Below, piece after piece: positions 21,552 to 32,765 of a stretch of DNA of 64,000 nucleotides. Numbering within the stretch: position 1 is the stretch's first letter; each line of letters opens with the position of its first letter. The DNA is taken from NCBI GenBank assembly GCA_039583875.1, contig CM077149.1:21527194-21591193 (forward strand), written 5' to 3'. The translations under genes were made by a program, and so were the position numbers. Below the pieces are notes generated by a model that worked only from the letters and a program-made list of their open reading frames with translations, was not told where the DNA came from and did no database searches. This DNA comes from Platanthera guangdongensis. Its lineage: Eukaryota; Streptophyta; Magnoliopsida; Asparagales; Orchidaceae.

Positions 21552-24500
21552 TGATGAATTGTAAATATACCTAATTTTATGTACATTACTTAAGTCGTTT
21601 TATTTAATTTTTGTGATTTCTACTTGTTTTTATTCAATAAAATGCTCCTATTTTTGTAAATATTATACTAACTTGTTTAATTTTATTTGTTAGGAAAAAA
21701 GTCAAAATCTGCAAAAAAATGACATGTCACGCCCGTGACATATTGGTCACGCCCGTGACCAGGGCGTGACAGCTCAAAATCCCGATAAGAAGCCAATTTT
21801 GAAGAGGAATGTCTGACACGCCCGTGTTCCATAATTCGACACGCCCGTGTCAATCCAACACGGGGTGTGACCAAGCCATGTCCATCCCACTCGACGAGTT
21901 CAACTCGACGTTCGTCGACCCAAGAGGGACACGCCTGTGTCCGATGTGCGCCACGCCCGTGTCAGCCCGACACGCCCCGTGCCAGCCAGGTCAATGTTTC
22001 GCGCTCAACGTTCGTCGAACCCAAGAGGGACTTGCCCATGTCCGATATGCGCCACGCCCGTGTCCGCCCGACAAACTGCCGCCGGCGAATCCCGAAGTCA
22101 ACATCGCCTTTAAGCGCCGAACGACACGCCCACCGTCACGCCCGTGACCGGGGGCGTGACCGCCTCGTTTTCGGCCGGAAAGTCAAATCGCCGTCAAATC
22201 CGTCAGATCGCCGAATGCTGCTGTAAAATAGTGCTGACACGCCCCCCCCCCCCCCCGACACGCCCGTGTCGGAGGGCGTGTACTTGGAAATTTTTGCCTA
22301 TAAAAAGGCAGCTGCTGTATGAGTTCAGGGTTCCAAAAATCCGAACCATTTTGATGTATAAGGGCTGCCGTTAGAGCTGCTTTAGTGCTATGTAAGGATT
22401 CTCTTTCCCCCTTTTTGAATTTAGTTTGTTTAAGCTCCTGTAATCAACTTCTTTTATTAATAAAATAGATATTTTTCTCATCCTCATATGCTCTGAATTT
22501 TCTCTAAAGGCCTCCTTTTCATCAATCTTATACACTTTCATGTTTTAAAAATGAAAATGTTCTCGTTTTCTTTTCAATTATAACAAAATTTAAAGTCGTT
22601 ATTATGTCCGTTTTCATTCTCAAACTCTTTAAATTTGGTTAGACTTAGGATTTTCATGCTTCAAAATGCGTTTTTATGAACATGTTAAACTTTAAAAAGG
22701 TGATTTTTCACCCCTCTTAACTTAGCTTTTACTTTGTTTTAACTATAAAACTATTGCTTCTTTTTAGCTTACTCCCCCTTTTTAAACCATTTTACAAGGC
22801 TATAGTAATGTATAAATTGTCATTTTTATTTTTTTTATCAACTTTCATTTTAAGTACTTACAAAAAATATTTTCGCTCGAACAATTTTTATTTTCACTTT
22901 TTAAGCATTTCTATCAAAATCTAACGGTAAAAATGTAAACGTTTTAATTTTTCGGGCACTTGCCTTTCTCACTTTAATTTGAAAACTTTTTGCTCAAACA
23001 ATTTTTATTTTGCCTTTTTATGCATTTCTACTGCATTCCAGCGGTAGAAATTCAGTCATTTTAATTTTTCGATAACTTTGATTTTTGCAATTATTTTAGC
23101 ATGAGTGTGTGCGTGTATGACATATTTTTCAGCGCCTAAGTTAAATTATGCAAGTGGGTGTGTGTGTGTGTGTGTTTATTTATGTCGAGTGCGTGAGTAG
23201 TTACTTTCAAGTAGAGTGCGTGTGTTGTTTTTTTATTTTTCCGCCTACTCACTTGAGTTAATTGGCTGGATTTTATTCAAGTAGAGTGCGTGTGTAATTT
23301 TTACTTTTCCGCCTACTCATTTGAGTTAATTGGCTGGATTTGATTCAAGCAAGTGTTTGTAGTTTTTATTTTTCCGCCTACTCACTTGAGTTAAATGACC
23401 GGTCTGTATTTTCAGTCCTACTCGTTTGAGTAGGACTTGTAATTTTCATTCTTTATTTTTCCGCCTACTCACTTGAGTTAAATGGCTGGATTTGATTTTC
23501 CGCCTACTCGCTAGGAGTTAAATGGTCGGACTTTATTTTGATGTAAATATTTAAGAAAGCCCTGTAATCGCATTTATTTTCTCCTACTCGTTTGAGTAGG
23601 ACTCACTTTCATTTCAGTCCTACTCGTTTGAGTAGGACTTGTAATTTTCAGCTTTTATTTTCCGACCCCACTCGTTTGAGTAGGACTTGCAAATTTCAAT
23701 TATGCACTTTTCAGCTTTTATTTCCCGCCCCCACTCGTTTGAGTGGGACCTGCAAATGTCAATTATGTAATTTTTTCTGTGTAACTTAGTTTTATTTCTT
23801 TCTTTTGTTATATGTTTGAATGAGTGCGGGTGTGTTTATTTGTAATAACTTTTCTAAAATTAGGTTATTTTGCTTTTCTTCTTATTTTCTTTATAACCCT
23901 TCAGCGAATAGTTTAGGACGCTCGCACAACCAAACATATAAGTTATCCCCATTCCGATGAGTGGCTATTTGCTTTTAGCCCTCGGTATCGAAGAGCTTTG
24001 GGATTTAAAAATGTTTTAAATAACCAAATGTCTAATTTTTCAATTTAATTAAAAACTTAATGTTTACCCCGGGTTAACGACGCGTAAACCCACATATCGA
24101 TGTGTGGGCTCTATTTCCGTTATCCATACGCTAGCTAGCCGAGAGGCCGTGCATATGGACAGATCACCCCTGGGTAGATAGAGTTCCGCACTAACCCTCG
24201 AGAGAGGAGGCGCGCTAACTCTATCGGATTGGGTTCCCCACCCAATAGCGGGGTTCTTAGCGTACTGCGGGCATTAAGGGGAATCCTTCGTCGGACGAGA
24301 GCCCGGTCGAATAGCCTTAATGTCTAGGTGAGCGATATTCCTAGAGATAGGTGAGCTCATTATTTTGAACCTCCACGGCCAAGTTTCCGCATTAATTAAA
24401 TTGAAACCTTAGATATCTAGTTATTCAAATCTATTTTTAATCCTAACGCAATTCGATACCGGGAGTTATCTCTTCATCGACTATTTTCTTAAAATCTATT

Positions 24501-24722
24501 TCCGTTCCTATTTTACTTAACACCCTCAACTTCTATTTCGGTAAAATAATAGTGTTTTCGGAGGAGTAGGGGTAATCAACCCGTTCCCGGGGATAATACA
24601 ACCTCGGTATTCTCCTGAATATCGAGTACTACTTGCGATAGGTGCACTTGCCTACCCTAGCAAGCCTGCGACGATCGACTCACCGAACCAACCACAGTAA
24701 GAGTCTGTTCGCGGGCCAATCA
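21552..24722 (+). repeat. E10 3' LTR
   Basis: 3171 bp, same layout as the 5' LTR: palindromes 21726-22270, TATA 22299-22307, hairpins 23245-23750. Differences from the 5' copy cluster in CpG sites within the palindromes (for example CCCGTGT to CCTGTGT at about 21935). Confidence 0.95.
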
Positions 24723-24727
24723 GTTTC
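24723..24727 (+). repeat. Target-site duplication of E10, right copy
   Basis: GTTTC, matching 11297-11301. Confidence 0.97.
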
Positions 24728-24798
24728 TGCCTTAAAATTAAAAAGGAAAAGTACACCTATTCACCCCCCCTCTAGGTGGTTAGGCACTATTTCTTTCA
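24728..24798 (+). repeat. E1 3' LTR, right part
   Basis: Matches 946-1017 of the 5' LTR, with the C run and TCTAGGTGGTTAGG block, ending TTTCA. This fixes the true 3' end of E1. Confidence 0.95.
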
Positions 24799-25134
24799 AA
24801 TACCAAGTGACAGAAAGATTGGCTAAGGAAAAACGCATTGAGTGATGAAGACACACTTAATGCTCTCAATGCCAGAGAAGCAAAAATATTTACTTAGGCA
24901 AAAACCATTGAGTGGACTCAACGCTCTCAATGCCAAATGACTGGAATATTTTCTAAGTGTTTTGGCGTTGAGTGATGGTTACTTACTCAACATATAGTGA
25001 CAGAAATTTTGTATAAGTACTTTGGCGCTGAGTGATGCTTACTCACGCAATGCCTATACTAGTGATGCTTGATTTTGGCTAAGTCTACAGATGGCTGACG
25101 GCCAGCACTTTGATGGAGCCGGCGGACAACACTT
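24799..25134 (+). repeat. E11: fragment of a Sirevirus LTR, E3/E6 type
   Basis: Contains several GCGTTGAGTGA..TCACTCAACGC type inverted repeats with GGCTAAG/CTAAGTGTTTTGGCGTTGAG contexts like those in E3 (39660-40270). It is bounded by E1 on the left and the E8 LTR on the right. No LTR end of its own is visible. Confidence 0.7.
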
Positions 25135-25479
25135 TGTTGGATCTTATGGCGCCTTTAGAGGGGGAGGGAGGGTGAATAAGGGTTAATTAATTTTTCTTAA
25201 GTAAAACAAACTTTACTTGATGAATAAAATAATGCTAGTAGAAATTATGGAATTGAGACTACTTTTTCATAAGCAAACTTAAACACTCTAAAATATAGAA
25301 AAGCTAAAATAATAACAATTTATTTCAAAAGTGCTAAAAGTGAATACAATGTGTCTCTATAGGGCTGAAAAATACAATATACTTTTGTTTTCGTCGGTCC
25401 TTCTAACAAGAACCGATAGGCTAAAGCATATCTCTCCCTAGATCTTGTTAATAGCCTCCTCTAGATCTACCTCGATCTA

Positions 25480-25660
25480 GACGTTGTTCACAAGGCAATG
25501 ATTTTTCCCTAAGTCACATAAGGACTTGGACGCCATGCACAAGGTGGCGATTTTCCCCAAAGCCACACAAGGACTTAGACGCCATGCACTAGGTGGCGAT
25601 TTCAACTAAGCCACGCAAGGACTTAGACGCCATGCACAAGGCAGCGATTTCTCCTCTCGA
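25480..25660 (-). repeat. Tandem repeat, about 48-49 bp x 4, in E8 LTR
   Basis: Units are marked by CGCCATGCACAAGGTGGCGA (25531, 25580 and 25628) and a diverged first unit at about 25482. Each contains CGCC..GGCG arms, so each can fold. The array is downstream of the minus-strand TATA box, hence transcribed. Confidence 0.8.
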
Positions 25661-25921
25661 TTACAATAGGTTTACAATAAGAACAAGAACAAAACAAATT
25701 AAAAACTTCTCAATAAAAAACTCCCTTCAAACGAAGTGCTGAAGATGACGATGAATCCTAGTCAGGGTTGCTTTGAATGTTGCGTAGTGCCGTCAATATT
25801 TTTTGCTTCGGCCTTCTTGAGATTATGGAGTAAATCTGGAATCTGGAGCTCTCCGGTTCGCCTAAACAGGAAGGTGTACTCCAGGTAATGAAAATTCGTG
25901 ATCTCCTCAGAAAATTGAATG

Positions 25922-25931
25922 CCTTTTATAC
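25922..25931 (-). promoter_or_regulatory. TATA box of E8 LTR
   Basis: GTATAAAAGG on the minus strand, about 10 bp after the palindrome cluster in the direction of transcription. Confidence 0.65.
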
Positions 25932-25936
25932 TTTTG

Positions 25937-26232
25937 CGTTATCGCCTGACAACACTGGGTATCGCCGCCTGGCGATATTGGTAACGGGTGCCATGTGTCC
26001 CACGAACTCCTCATTTTCACATCGCAGATCCGTCAATCGTCGAATTTGCACTATCACCTGGCGAAACTGGGTATCTCCACCTGGCAATAACAGTAACGGA
26101 TCCCATGTGGCCCACCGACTCCTTATTTTCGAATTTGCAGATTCGTCAAACACAATTCATCGATCGTGGAATGCAGATTTGTCGATCATCGCTGTCGCCT
26201 GCCACGATACTCAATATTGCCTGGCGATATCT
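25937..26232 (-). repeat. TATCGCC/GGCGATA palindrome cluster (E8 LTR)
   Basis: Several TATCGCCTGGCGATA-like inverted repeats and halves: ATCGCCTGAC, ATCGCCGCCTGGCGATA, ATCACCTGGCGA, TTGCCTGGCGATA. The same word reappears inside E8 at 27615-27940 and 29148. Confidence 0.8.
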
Positions 26233-26381
26233 CCTACACTCATTTTTTCTGACCCGAAACATCACCCAAAAGACATTAGAGCTAGACCTGTGATATCTGC
26301 ACATCATAAACACTCAAAGATCAAATACAAATGAGATTTGTTATTATCAAACAAAAGAAGCATGAAACACATGCTCCAACA

Positions 26382-26394
26382 ATCTCCCCATTTT
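26382..26394 (-). other. E8 polypurine tract
   Basis: AAAATGGGGAGAT on the minus strand directly before TGTTGGAGC. It fixes the element's orientation. Confidence 0.85.
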
Positions 26395-27610
26395 CATAAT
26401 AACAAATCCACTGAGAAATAAATCATGAATGAACTAAGAAGTGTTTGAAACGATGAGTACTATGAGTAACAAGACTAAGAATTTATAAGTGCACAAATGT
26501 CTCTTGAATGAAACACTCCCCCTACAGGTGTACTCACCCTAAATCTGAGCGTAGTTTTTAATTTAAATTTCTTTTGTAAATAACATTGAATTTGTAGAGT
26601 ATGAATGATTTCCTTAGTAAATTCTCACCCTTTGGTATTGTCTAAAGAGATAGGAGCGGGTGCGAAAGCTAAAGAGGAAAAAACACAAAGGAGAAATGAA
26701 GAATAAAGCATGTGAATTAATGTATAGTAAAGAAGTAAAGGATTAAAAACAAACAGGGGCAATGCTCATCCATCCATTTCACAGAAACATACACTAGTGA
26801 AGACTATATTGGAAACATTTTCGGTCCAATTATCATAAGAAGAAATTTTAGAGAACATAATGTTGTGTACATGTGATAAATTGAATAAAAACACATATGA
26901 GATGTCTTACGACTACATGAACACATGGAATGTGAAAAAATAGCATAACATAGAGGTATGCATGATTAGTTGTGCCTGTACACAGGAATTTAGAGCACAG
27001 ATAAATAGAATATCCAGATATAGGGTTGCACAAGACACTTTCCAATTATTTCCAAGGTACTCAACATCACAATGTTTATTAAGACTTATCAGGAGGGTAA
27101 GTATGGCTTGGTGGAGGTTCCTTGTCAGCCCCTTTCTATTTTAATTTTGAAAGACATCAACAAAGGTGTTGAGTTTTTGTGTTTGGAATATTTGTTGAAC
27201 ATGTTCTGTTTGGCATGACAAAGGAGTCTGAATTCACTTATGATCATATAAGATAATAAAATATGAGCGGTGCAAGGAATAAACTATGATAAATCATTAG
27301 CGTCAGCATGCAATTCTATTGTTTATGGTAGAACATTCACAACTCACATATGTAGTAAGGTGAATCCATATAAAAGTTTTCACAAGTGTGAGTGAAAGAA
27401 CATTATCAGAACTAAAACATTTCTCATACTTAGACGCATGCAAGAATAATTTCACAAGTATATAAACACTAGGACTTATGTATGTAAAAAAAGAATATAC
27501 GATGTTTGAACAATTGAACTATCCTGCTGCGAACACAAAATCAAAGAATATATAGTAAACCATGCCTAATCCTAAGAAATTAAGGAAAAATTAGCGTAAA
27601 AGTGAATTTT
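26395..27610. other. Noncoding interior of E8
   Basis: AT-rich, only short chance ORFs on either strand. I see no repeat, promoter or family match. Confidence 0.6.
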
Positions 27611-27614
27611 CATT

Positions 27615-27946
27615 TTTGCCTGGCGATACTGGATATCACCAATCAGCGATAGTTTGAAAATATAAAAAGGATCGTATGAGGTCAAAGGCATCAGATCCAC
27701 CAGTTTTCCCTGAAGACTGGTAGCGGAAGATGAAGTGGACGACACCAAAAATACTTGGATCAAGGTAAGGGTCATGGTTTTTTTTGTTTGATTCCTTAGA
27801 ATTTGTAGATCTATTGTAGGGTATGTCATTGAACTCTTGAATGAAAAAGATTCCAACTCTTGAATTTGGAGTCAGAAATGGGATGGCATCAATTTTCGCT
27901 ATCGCCTGGTGACAACGGGTGTCGCTGGCTAGTGATACTTATAAAT
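27615..27946 (+). promoter_or_regulatory. Internal palindromes and TATA box of E8
   Basis: GCCTGGCGATACTGGATATCACC (in two parts, from 27617) and GCTATCGCCTGGTGACA..TGTCGCTGGC (about 27897-27930) repeat the LTR palindrome word. TATAAAT at 27940-27946 follows within about 10 bp and points toward the plus-strand ORF at 27998. Another copy (GCAATATCACCCGGTGATAG) lies just after that ORF at about 29153. Confidence 0.6.
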
Positions 27947-27997
27947 TTTGTTTTGTTTTTTTTGTTTGGCTTTTTTAAAAAACTTTTATCTACAGCA

Positions 27998-29137
27998 ATG
28001 ACTTCCAATTCTAAAGCCTGTAGAAGTACGGGCAGTGATTCATATTCTACCTACCAAACGTTTCATGGGATATAAAATGCTAACATAGGGATTGGACGAG
28101 TGATCGAATTTGATCCCATTTATCATTCACACATTCACGACCTGTTACCAATGGTTGGAATAATGTCTGTCATTATCCTTGATACATTTTCATATATATT
28201 AATTAAGGAGTTCTACAATTCTTTAAAAGATCCTCGATTCATGGAATTAAATGGTGGAGTACGATCAAAGATACAAGGACAGATAGTAGAGATAACCCAC
28301 TATGATCTCAGAGAGGAATTTGGGTTAATAGAACATGAAAATAGCATTGATGTAGTAGAGAATTATCAAAAGAATAGAGACTGGACACTCCTGAACATGG
28401 TTTTGCATGGAAATTCCATCAAACCTCTTAATAAATCTATGGCCTCTCTCACTGAGGATGCACGACTAGTGCAAGATATATTGAGGCACACTGTTTTACT
28501 TAAGTCTGGTGATACACAGAAGATAACAACTCAATTGAGCTATGTCACATATATGATCTTGGAGCGGGAGCGGTTCGATATGGCGGACTTTATCCTATCG
28601 ATAATACACTATGCATACAGGCTAAAGAGTCCTACTTGGAAGAAATTAAACACATTACCACTCAGAGCTGTTATCCAACATAGTTTATATAAGAAATACA
28701 CTTGGATAGATCCAGATTTGTATTTCAATGATTGTGTGCCATTAATATTTGCTATGAGTGGAACACCATCCATCGGCCAATCAACACGAGGAGGGTCAAC
28801 AAGGAGTAGTGAACCTTTGTCCACTATCCTTAACCTGCCAATTCCAAGAGGTGGAATGTTGCGAGAAGGGTTGGACGACTTGCGAGAGTCGATCGTAGAA
28901 CATTAGCGGGAAGTGAAGAACAACTTTCTGGGAGTTCAGAAATTCTTCAAATTTCTGAACAAAAGCCTCAAATTGAAGCCCACTCCAACAGAAATGGCAG
29001 AATGGGAGAATTCAGTTATGGAGCCTCCCCGGACATCTATTCGCCGGCCTCGCCCGATGATAAGCAGCGAACATAGTTCAGCTGATGATCAAGGAGACAC
29101 AAGTGCAGGTGACAGCAAGAAATTCTTAAGATTTTAG
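27998..29137 (+). pseudogene. E8 extra ORF, antisense to pol, with two stops
   Basis: ATG at 27998 (MTSNSKACRS); one frame runs to TAG 29135-29137, about 380 codons, broken by TAA 28073 and TAG 28904. The segment EFYNSLKDPRF..VRSKIQGQIVEIT..LREEFGL aligns by eye with the N-terminal domain of the E1 and E2 extra ORFs (FFSAATLDETG..KSKVHGVKVKVT..LRKVLHL). The following stretch (about 28500-28650) corresponds to their 'lchK.ghDris' region, here diverged. The tail is charged and probably helical. The polypurine tract and pol of E8 both say minus strand, so this ORF is antisense within its own element. No known activity; probably the same family as the E1 and E2 ORF3. Confidence 0.7.
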
Positions 29138-29320
29138 GGTGATTTGAAAAGCTGGCAATATCACCCGGTGATAGTGAAGTTATTTAAATTTTCATATTAT
29201 TGTCTAAGAGTTCTAGGCTGTAATATTATTATTGACTCATAACATTTATGGTTTACTTAATACTTAATCATCACTTTCTTGTTAATTAAATTTTTTTCTA
29301 TTTACTTATTATGTCAATTC

Positions 29321-30472
29321 ATTAGCTTGTAATGTCCAGGATTCCTAGTTCTAATCTTAGTAATGAAAAACGGGAATCTGTAAGTGATTTTGTGAAAATA
29401 TTGGCAAGCTGTGAATCTGTGCCTATAAAATTGACTTTAATTGTATTTTGCTTTTATGTGGTCACTAATGAAGTGATGACGCACATCAATGTATTTGGAA
29501 CTAGAATGATGAACTTGATTATATGTTAAGTCAATTGCACTTTTATTATCACATTTTAATTCAATTGTTTCATGAATAATTCCAAAGTCCTCTAAAGTTT
29601 GCTTCATCCAAAGAGCATGTGCACAACAACTACCTAGTGTAATGTTCTTGGCCTCGGTGGTGGATAAGGTAACAGAATTATATTTCCTACTCGACCATGA
29701 AATTAGTGAAGGGCCTAGAATGTGATAGGTGCCACTCGTGCTCTTACGGTCTAATGAACAGCCAGCACAATAAGAATCAGAAAAGCCATGTAAAATAAAA
29801 GCATCATTGTGAGGATACCACAAACCTAACTTAGATGTGCCAATAAGATATCTCAAAATACGTTTAACTGGTTTTAAATGAGATTCTCTGGGATTAGCTT
29901 GAAATCTAGCACATAAACATACCACAAACATAGTATCAGGTATGAATGTAGTCAAATATAACAGTGATCTTATCATTCCTCTATATAACATTTGATCTAT
30001 AGATATACCACTTTCATCCTTCCCTAATTTCAATGAGACACTCATGGGGGTATTTGTTTGCTTTAGATTTTCAAATCCAAACTTTTTAACACATCATGAA
30101 TATATTTAGATTGAAAAATAAATATTCCATCATGCTTTTGAGTAATTTGAAAACCAAGAAAATAAGTGATTTCTCCTACCATGCTCATTTCAAATTCATT
30201 TTTCATAATGTTTATAACACTATCACACAATTGTTCATTAGTGGATCCAAAAATAATATCATCAACATATATTTGTAAAATTATAAGGTCATCATGAATA
30301 TGTTTAATAAATAGAGTACAATGAGCACTACTCATTTTATAATCATTCTTTAATAAATAAATAGTCAATCTATCATACCATACTCGGGATGCTTGTTTCA
30401 AACCATAAAGGGCTATTTCTAATTTAAAAACATGATCAGAAAACTTAACATAAACAAAGCCTGGAGGTAACT
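29321..30472 (-). pseudogene. pol: E8 pol, C-terminal half of RT and RNase H
   Basis: Read on minus: PPGFVYVKFSDHVFKLE.., [21 protein letters not shown], then RNase H YIDVRHHF. A frame change at about 30050 and another at about 29440 break it; after the second, TDSQLANIFTKSL is readable and the end is TAA at 29321. Upstream pol is missing. It cannot be functional. Confidence 0.88.
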
Positions 30473-31705
30473 AGTTTGATGTATAATGTCACGATGACTT
30501 GGAGTATAGGAGCTTGAGTTAGTTGTTGCTTGAGCTTTCCAAAAGCCTCCTCACACTATGCGGTCAACTGAAACTTCTGGTTGCCTTGAAGATTTTTGAA
30601 AAATGGAGAGCACTTCTCCCCTGTGTTAGATAGAAAATAGTTAAGCCCAACCAGCCTTCCAGTCAGCCTCTGGACTTCTTTGGGATTCCTCGGGGATCCC
30701 ATCTCGAAAATGGCCTTAAATTTGTTAAGATTGGGCTCCACCCCCTTGGAGTTAGGAGGTGACCTGAGAACTTTCCTCTTCCAGCTTCAAAAATGCACTT
30801 TGTTGGGTTGAGCGGCATCTTGTACTTTTGAAGGGTTGTGATGGTCTCCTCCAAATTCGCAGTGTGTTACGCGATGCTCCTACTCTTAACCAGGAGGTCA
30901 TCCATATACACTTCTAGATTTCACCCCTTTTACTCATTGAAGACTTGATTCATCATTCTTTGGTAGGTTGCGCCCGCATTTTAAGCCCAAATGGCATCAT
31001 CTTATAGTTGTTGCAGCCATCACTAGTGATGAAAGAGATGACGTGATAGTTGGGGCGATGCATCTGGATCTGGTGATACTCTGAAAATTCATTAAGGAAA
31101 CTCATCACTTAAAACATGATGGTTGAATCAACCAGCGCGTCAATTTGAGGCAAGGGATAACAATCCTTCAGGCAAGCTTTATTTTTTATCTAAAACTCTA
31201 TACAAAGTCTCCAGCCCCCTCCGGCTTTCTTAACCATTACAACATTAGAGATCCCACCAGGATACTGCATCTTTGAAATAAAACCTGCCTCCAGCGGCTT
31301 CTTCAGCTCCTCCCGGATCAGTTTGGCCAGCACAGCGCTGTTCTTCCTCTATTTTTGACGGGCGGGGGCAACTTTGCAATCCAGGTTGAGGCGATGGCAG
31401 GTAACCTTTGCATCAATCCCTGCCATCTTCATGACACTACAAGCAAAGATGTCCACATTATCTTGTAGACGTGCAACCATCTCTAACTTCCCCTCTAGCA
31501 TCAGGGATCCTCCAATCTTCAACAATCCTGGTTCTTCTCTCCAGGAAATCACCTCCAGCTCCTCCAGCTCTTTGACAGCTCTCATCCATTCCTCCTTCTC
31601 CAGAACATTCTCCATCCTCTCCTCATCCTCCATCCAGCTGATGGTGCTGACGACGTTCAAATAACACTCCCTGGCAGCCTTTAGATCTCCTCTGATCCAC
31701 ACCTA
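30473..31705 (-). pseudogene. pol: E9 RT/RNase H remnant
   Basis: On minus: DIFACSVMKMAGIDAKVTCHRLNLD at 31500-31390 (split here into the block before and after AGIDAK), VVMVKKAGGGWRLCIEF (about 31240), PLPQIDALVDSTIM, MPFGLKM, YMDDL (about 30900), then RLTGRLVGLNYFLSNTGEK (about 30680) and KLKQQLTQAPIL (about 30520). Several frameshifts and stops. The polymerase Asp pair is still readable. Confidence 0.82.
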
Positions 31706-31779
31706 GACATCTCTCCATCAGTACTTCAAGCACGGATGATACGATGATGGAACTGCCTTGAAGTAGTTGATGAGGGTCA

Positions 31780-32070
31780 CCCAAAGGTGTCATTATAATA
31801 GCATAAGGTGTCGACGATGATGAACCAGCTTCAGATCGATGTATCACCAAGGGTGATAAGAAGATCCACTCCTACCTCCACCTCTTTCTTCTCTCTAGAA
31901 AAGCCAAAGAGGGGTCTGTCTGCAACTTGGATCCTAGACACTTCCACCTCCAACACAACAAAGGTTTTCTTGAAAATTACATTCACTAAACTCCTGTTGT
32001 CGGCTAGGATTCGATCGACGGAGAAGTATTCGATGGACGTTTGGATGACAATGGCATCTTAAAAGGGGTT
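31780..32070 (-). pseudogene. E9 aspartic protease remnant
   Basis: On minus: DAIVIQTSIEYFSVDRILAD, then SLVNVIFKKTF, PLFGFSRE, VEVGVDLLITLGDT. The layout matches Tat proteases, but the active-site D-S-G-S region reads ADNRS, so catalysis is lost. Confidence 0.7.
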
Positions 32071-32765
32071 CTCATTCCCCAACATGTCCTCCTTGAAAAA
32101 AGTGTTCTTGACCAACGACAGTGGTGCTTAAGAGGTCGAGGTGATGCTCTTGCGGTAAATCTGATGGAGACTCCCCATGAGGGAATCTCCAAGCCCTTCT
32201 CCTCCATTAATCACTCCTACTTGCCGACCTCCTAGGTCATGAACCACTTCCTCGTGGCCTCCCAAGTCGATCCGGTCCTCATTCCTCCTCTGCCCTAGAT
32301 CTTGGAATGCCACCAGTCCTTCTGAAGTCTTTTGGCTAGTTGCTCCCTCTCCGCCGCACTAGCTTCCAACCTCCTCCTTGCATCCCAAAAATCTAGTCAG
32401 GCCATTGTCTCATGCCCCTCTACTCAATACATATTGAAGTAAAGGGTAATCTCCTCGGCCTGGTTACTCAACAGCTGAACCTTCTTGTGACGCTAATTGC
32501 CTTGACGGGCATTGTCCATTGCCTCTGCCCGAGCTCTTCCTTGCCTTCCACCCTGCTGATAGTCATTCCTCCTCTCCTGATTGTGGAACTGCATTCAAAC
32601 AGGTGCTCTCCATGGGGGCCGGTTCATTGGATACTGGAATTGCCTCGCTTCCTCTATCCTCTCCAGAGTAGCTACGGGCCTCCTCTCCTCATGCCAGCTG
32701 ATGTAGGCCTCTACCGTGGAAACAATATGGGTTACGGGAATAAAGCGGACGCCTCCCTAATTCCA

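Larger units (their letters stand above)
11302..24722 (+). mobile_element. E10: complete Athila-type Ty3/gypsy retrotransposon
   Basis: 13,421 bp with two LTRs of about 3.17 kb, perfect 5-bp duplications, a tRNA-Asp primer site, gypsy-order gag-pol (integrase last) and a polypurine tract. Reverse transcriptase FMDDFSVFG and integrase wording match Athila-lineage elements. LTRs are about 98% identical by a rough eye count. Many differences are CG to TG or CA, as expected for methylated DNA. It is younger than E1, whose LTR it splits. Confidence 0.95.
1..24798 (+). mobile_element. E1: Sirevirus-type Ty1/copia retrotransposon, 5' end outside window, 3' LTR split by E10
   Basis: Order seen: partial LTR, initiator-tRNA-Met-type primer site, gag, copia-order pol (protease, integrase, reverse transcriptase, RNase H), an extra ORF, polypurine tract, LTR. 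This order, the roughly 1.9 kb LTR and the ORF after pol fit the Sirevirus (SIRE/Maximus) lineage. The 3' LTR runs 9441-11301 and resumes at 24728-24798 around E10. Window base 1 matches base 10357 of the 3' LTR, so about 0.9 kb of 5' LTR is missing. The element would be about 12.3 kb without E10. All three coding regions carry stops. The possible 3' target duplication is AATAC at 24799-24803; its partner is outside the window. Confidence 0.93.
25135..26381 (-). repeat. E8 3' LTR
   Basis: On the minus strand starts TGTTGGAGCATG at 26381, next to a polypurine tract. The other edge is placed at about 25135 (TG on the plus strand), just beyond the pyrimidine-rich TTATTCACCCTCC..CTCTA block typical of Sirevirus LTR ends. 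The left edge is uncertain by some bases; no target duplication can be tested. Confidence 0.7.
25135..30472 (-). mobile_element. E8: Sirevirus-type copia element, minus strand, 5' truncated
   Basis: Read on the minus strand: pol fragment (30472-29321), region with an opposite-strand ORF, polypurine tract (26394-26382), 3' LTR (26381 to about 25135). RT and RNase H wording ([28 protein letters not shown]) is Sirevirus-like. Gag, protease, integrase and the 5' LTR are absent; the break at 30472/30473 joins it to E9. Confidence 0.85.
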
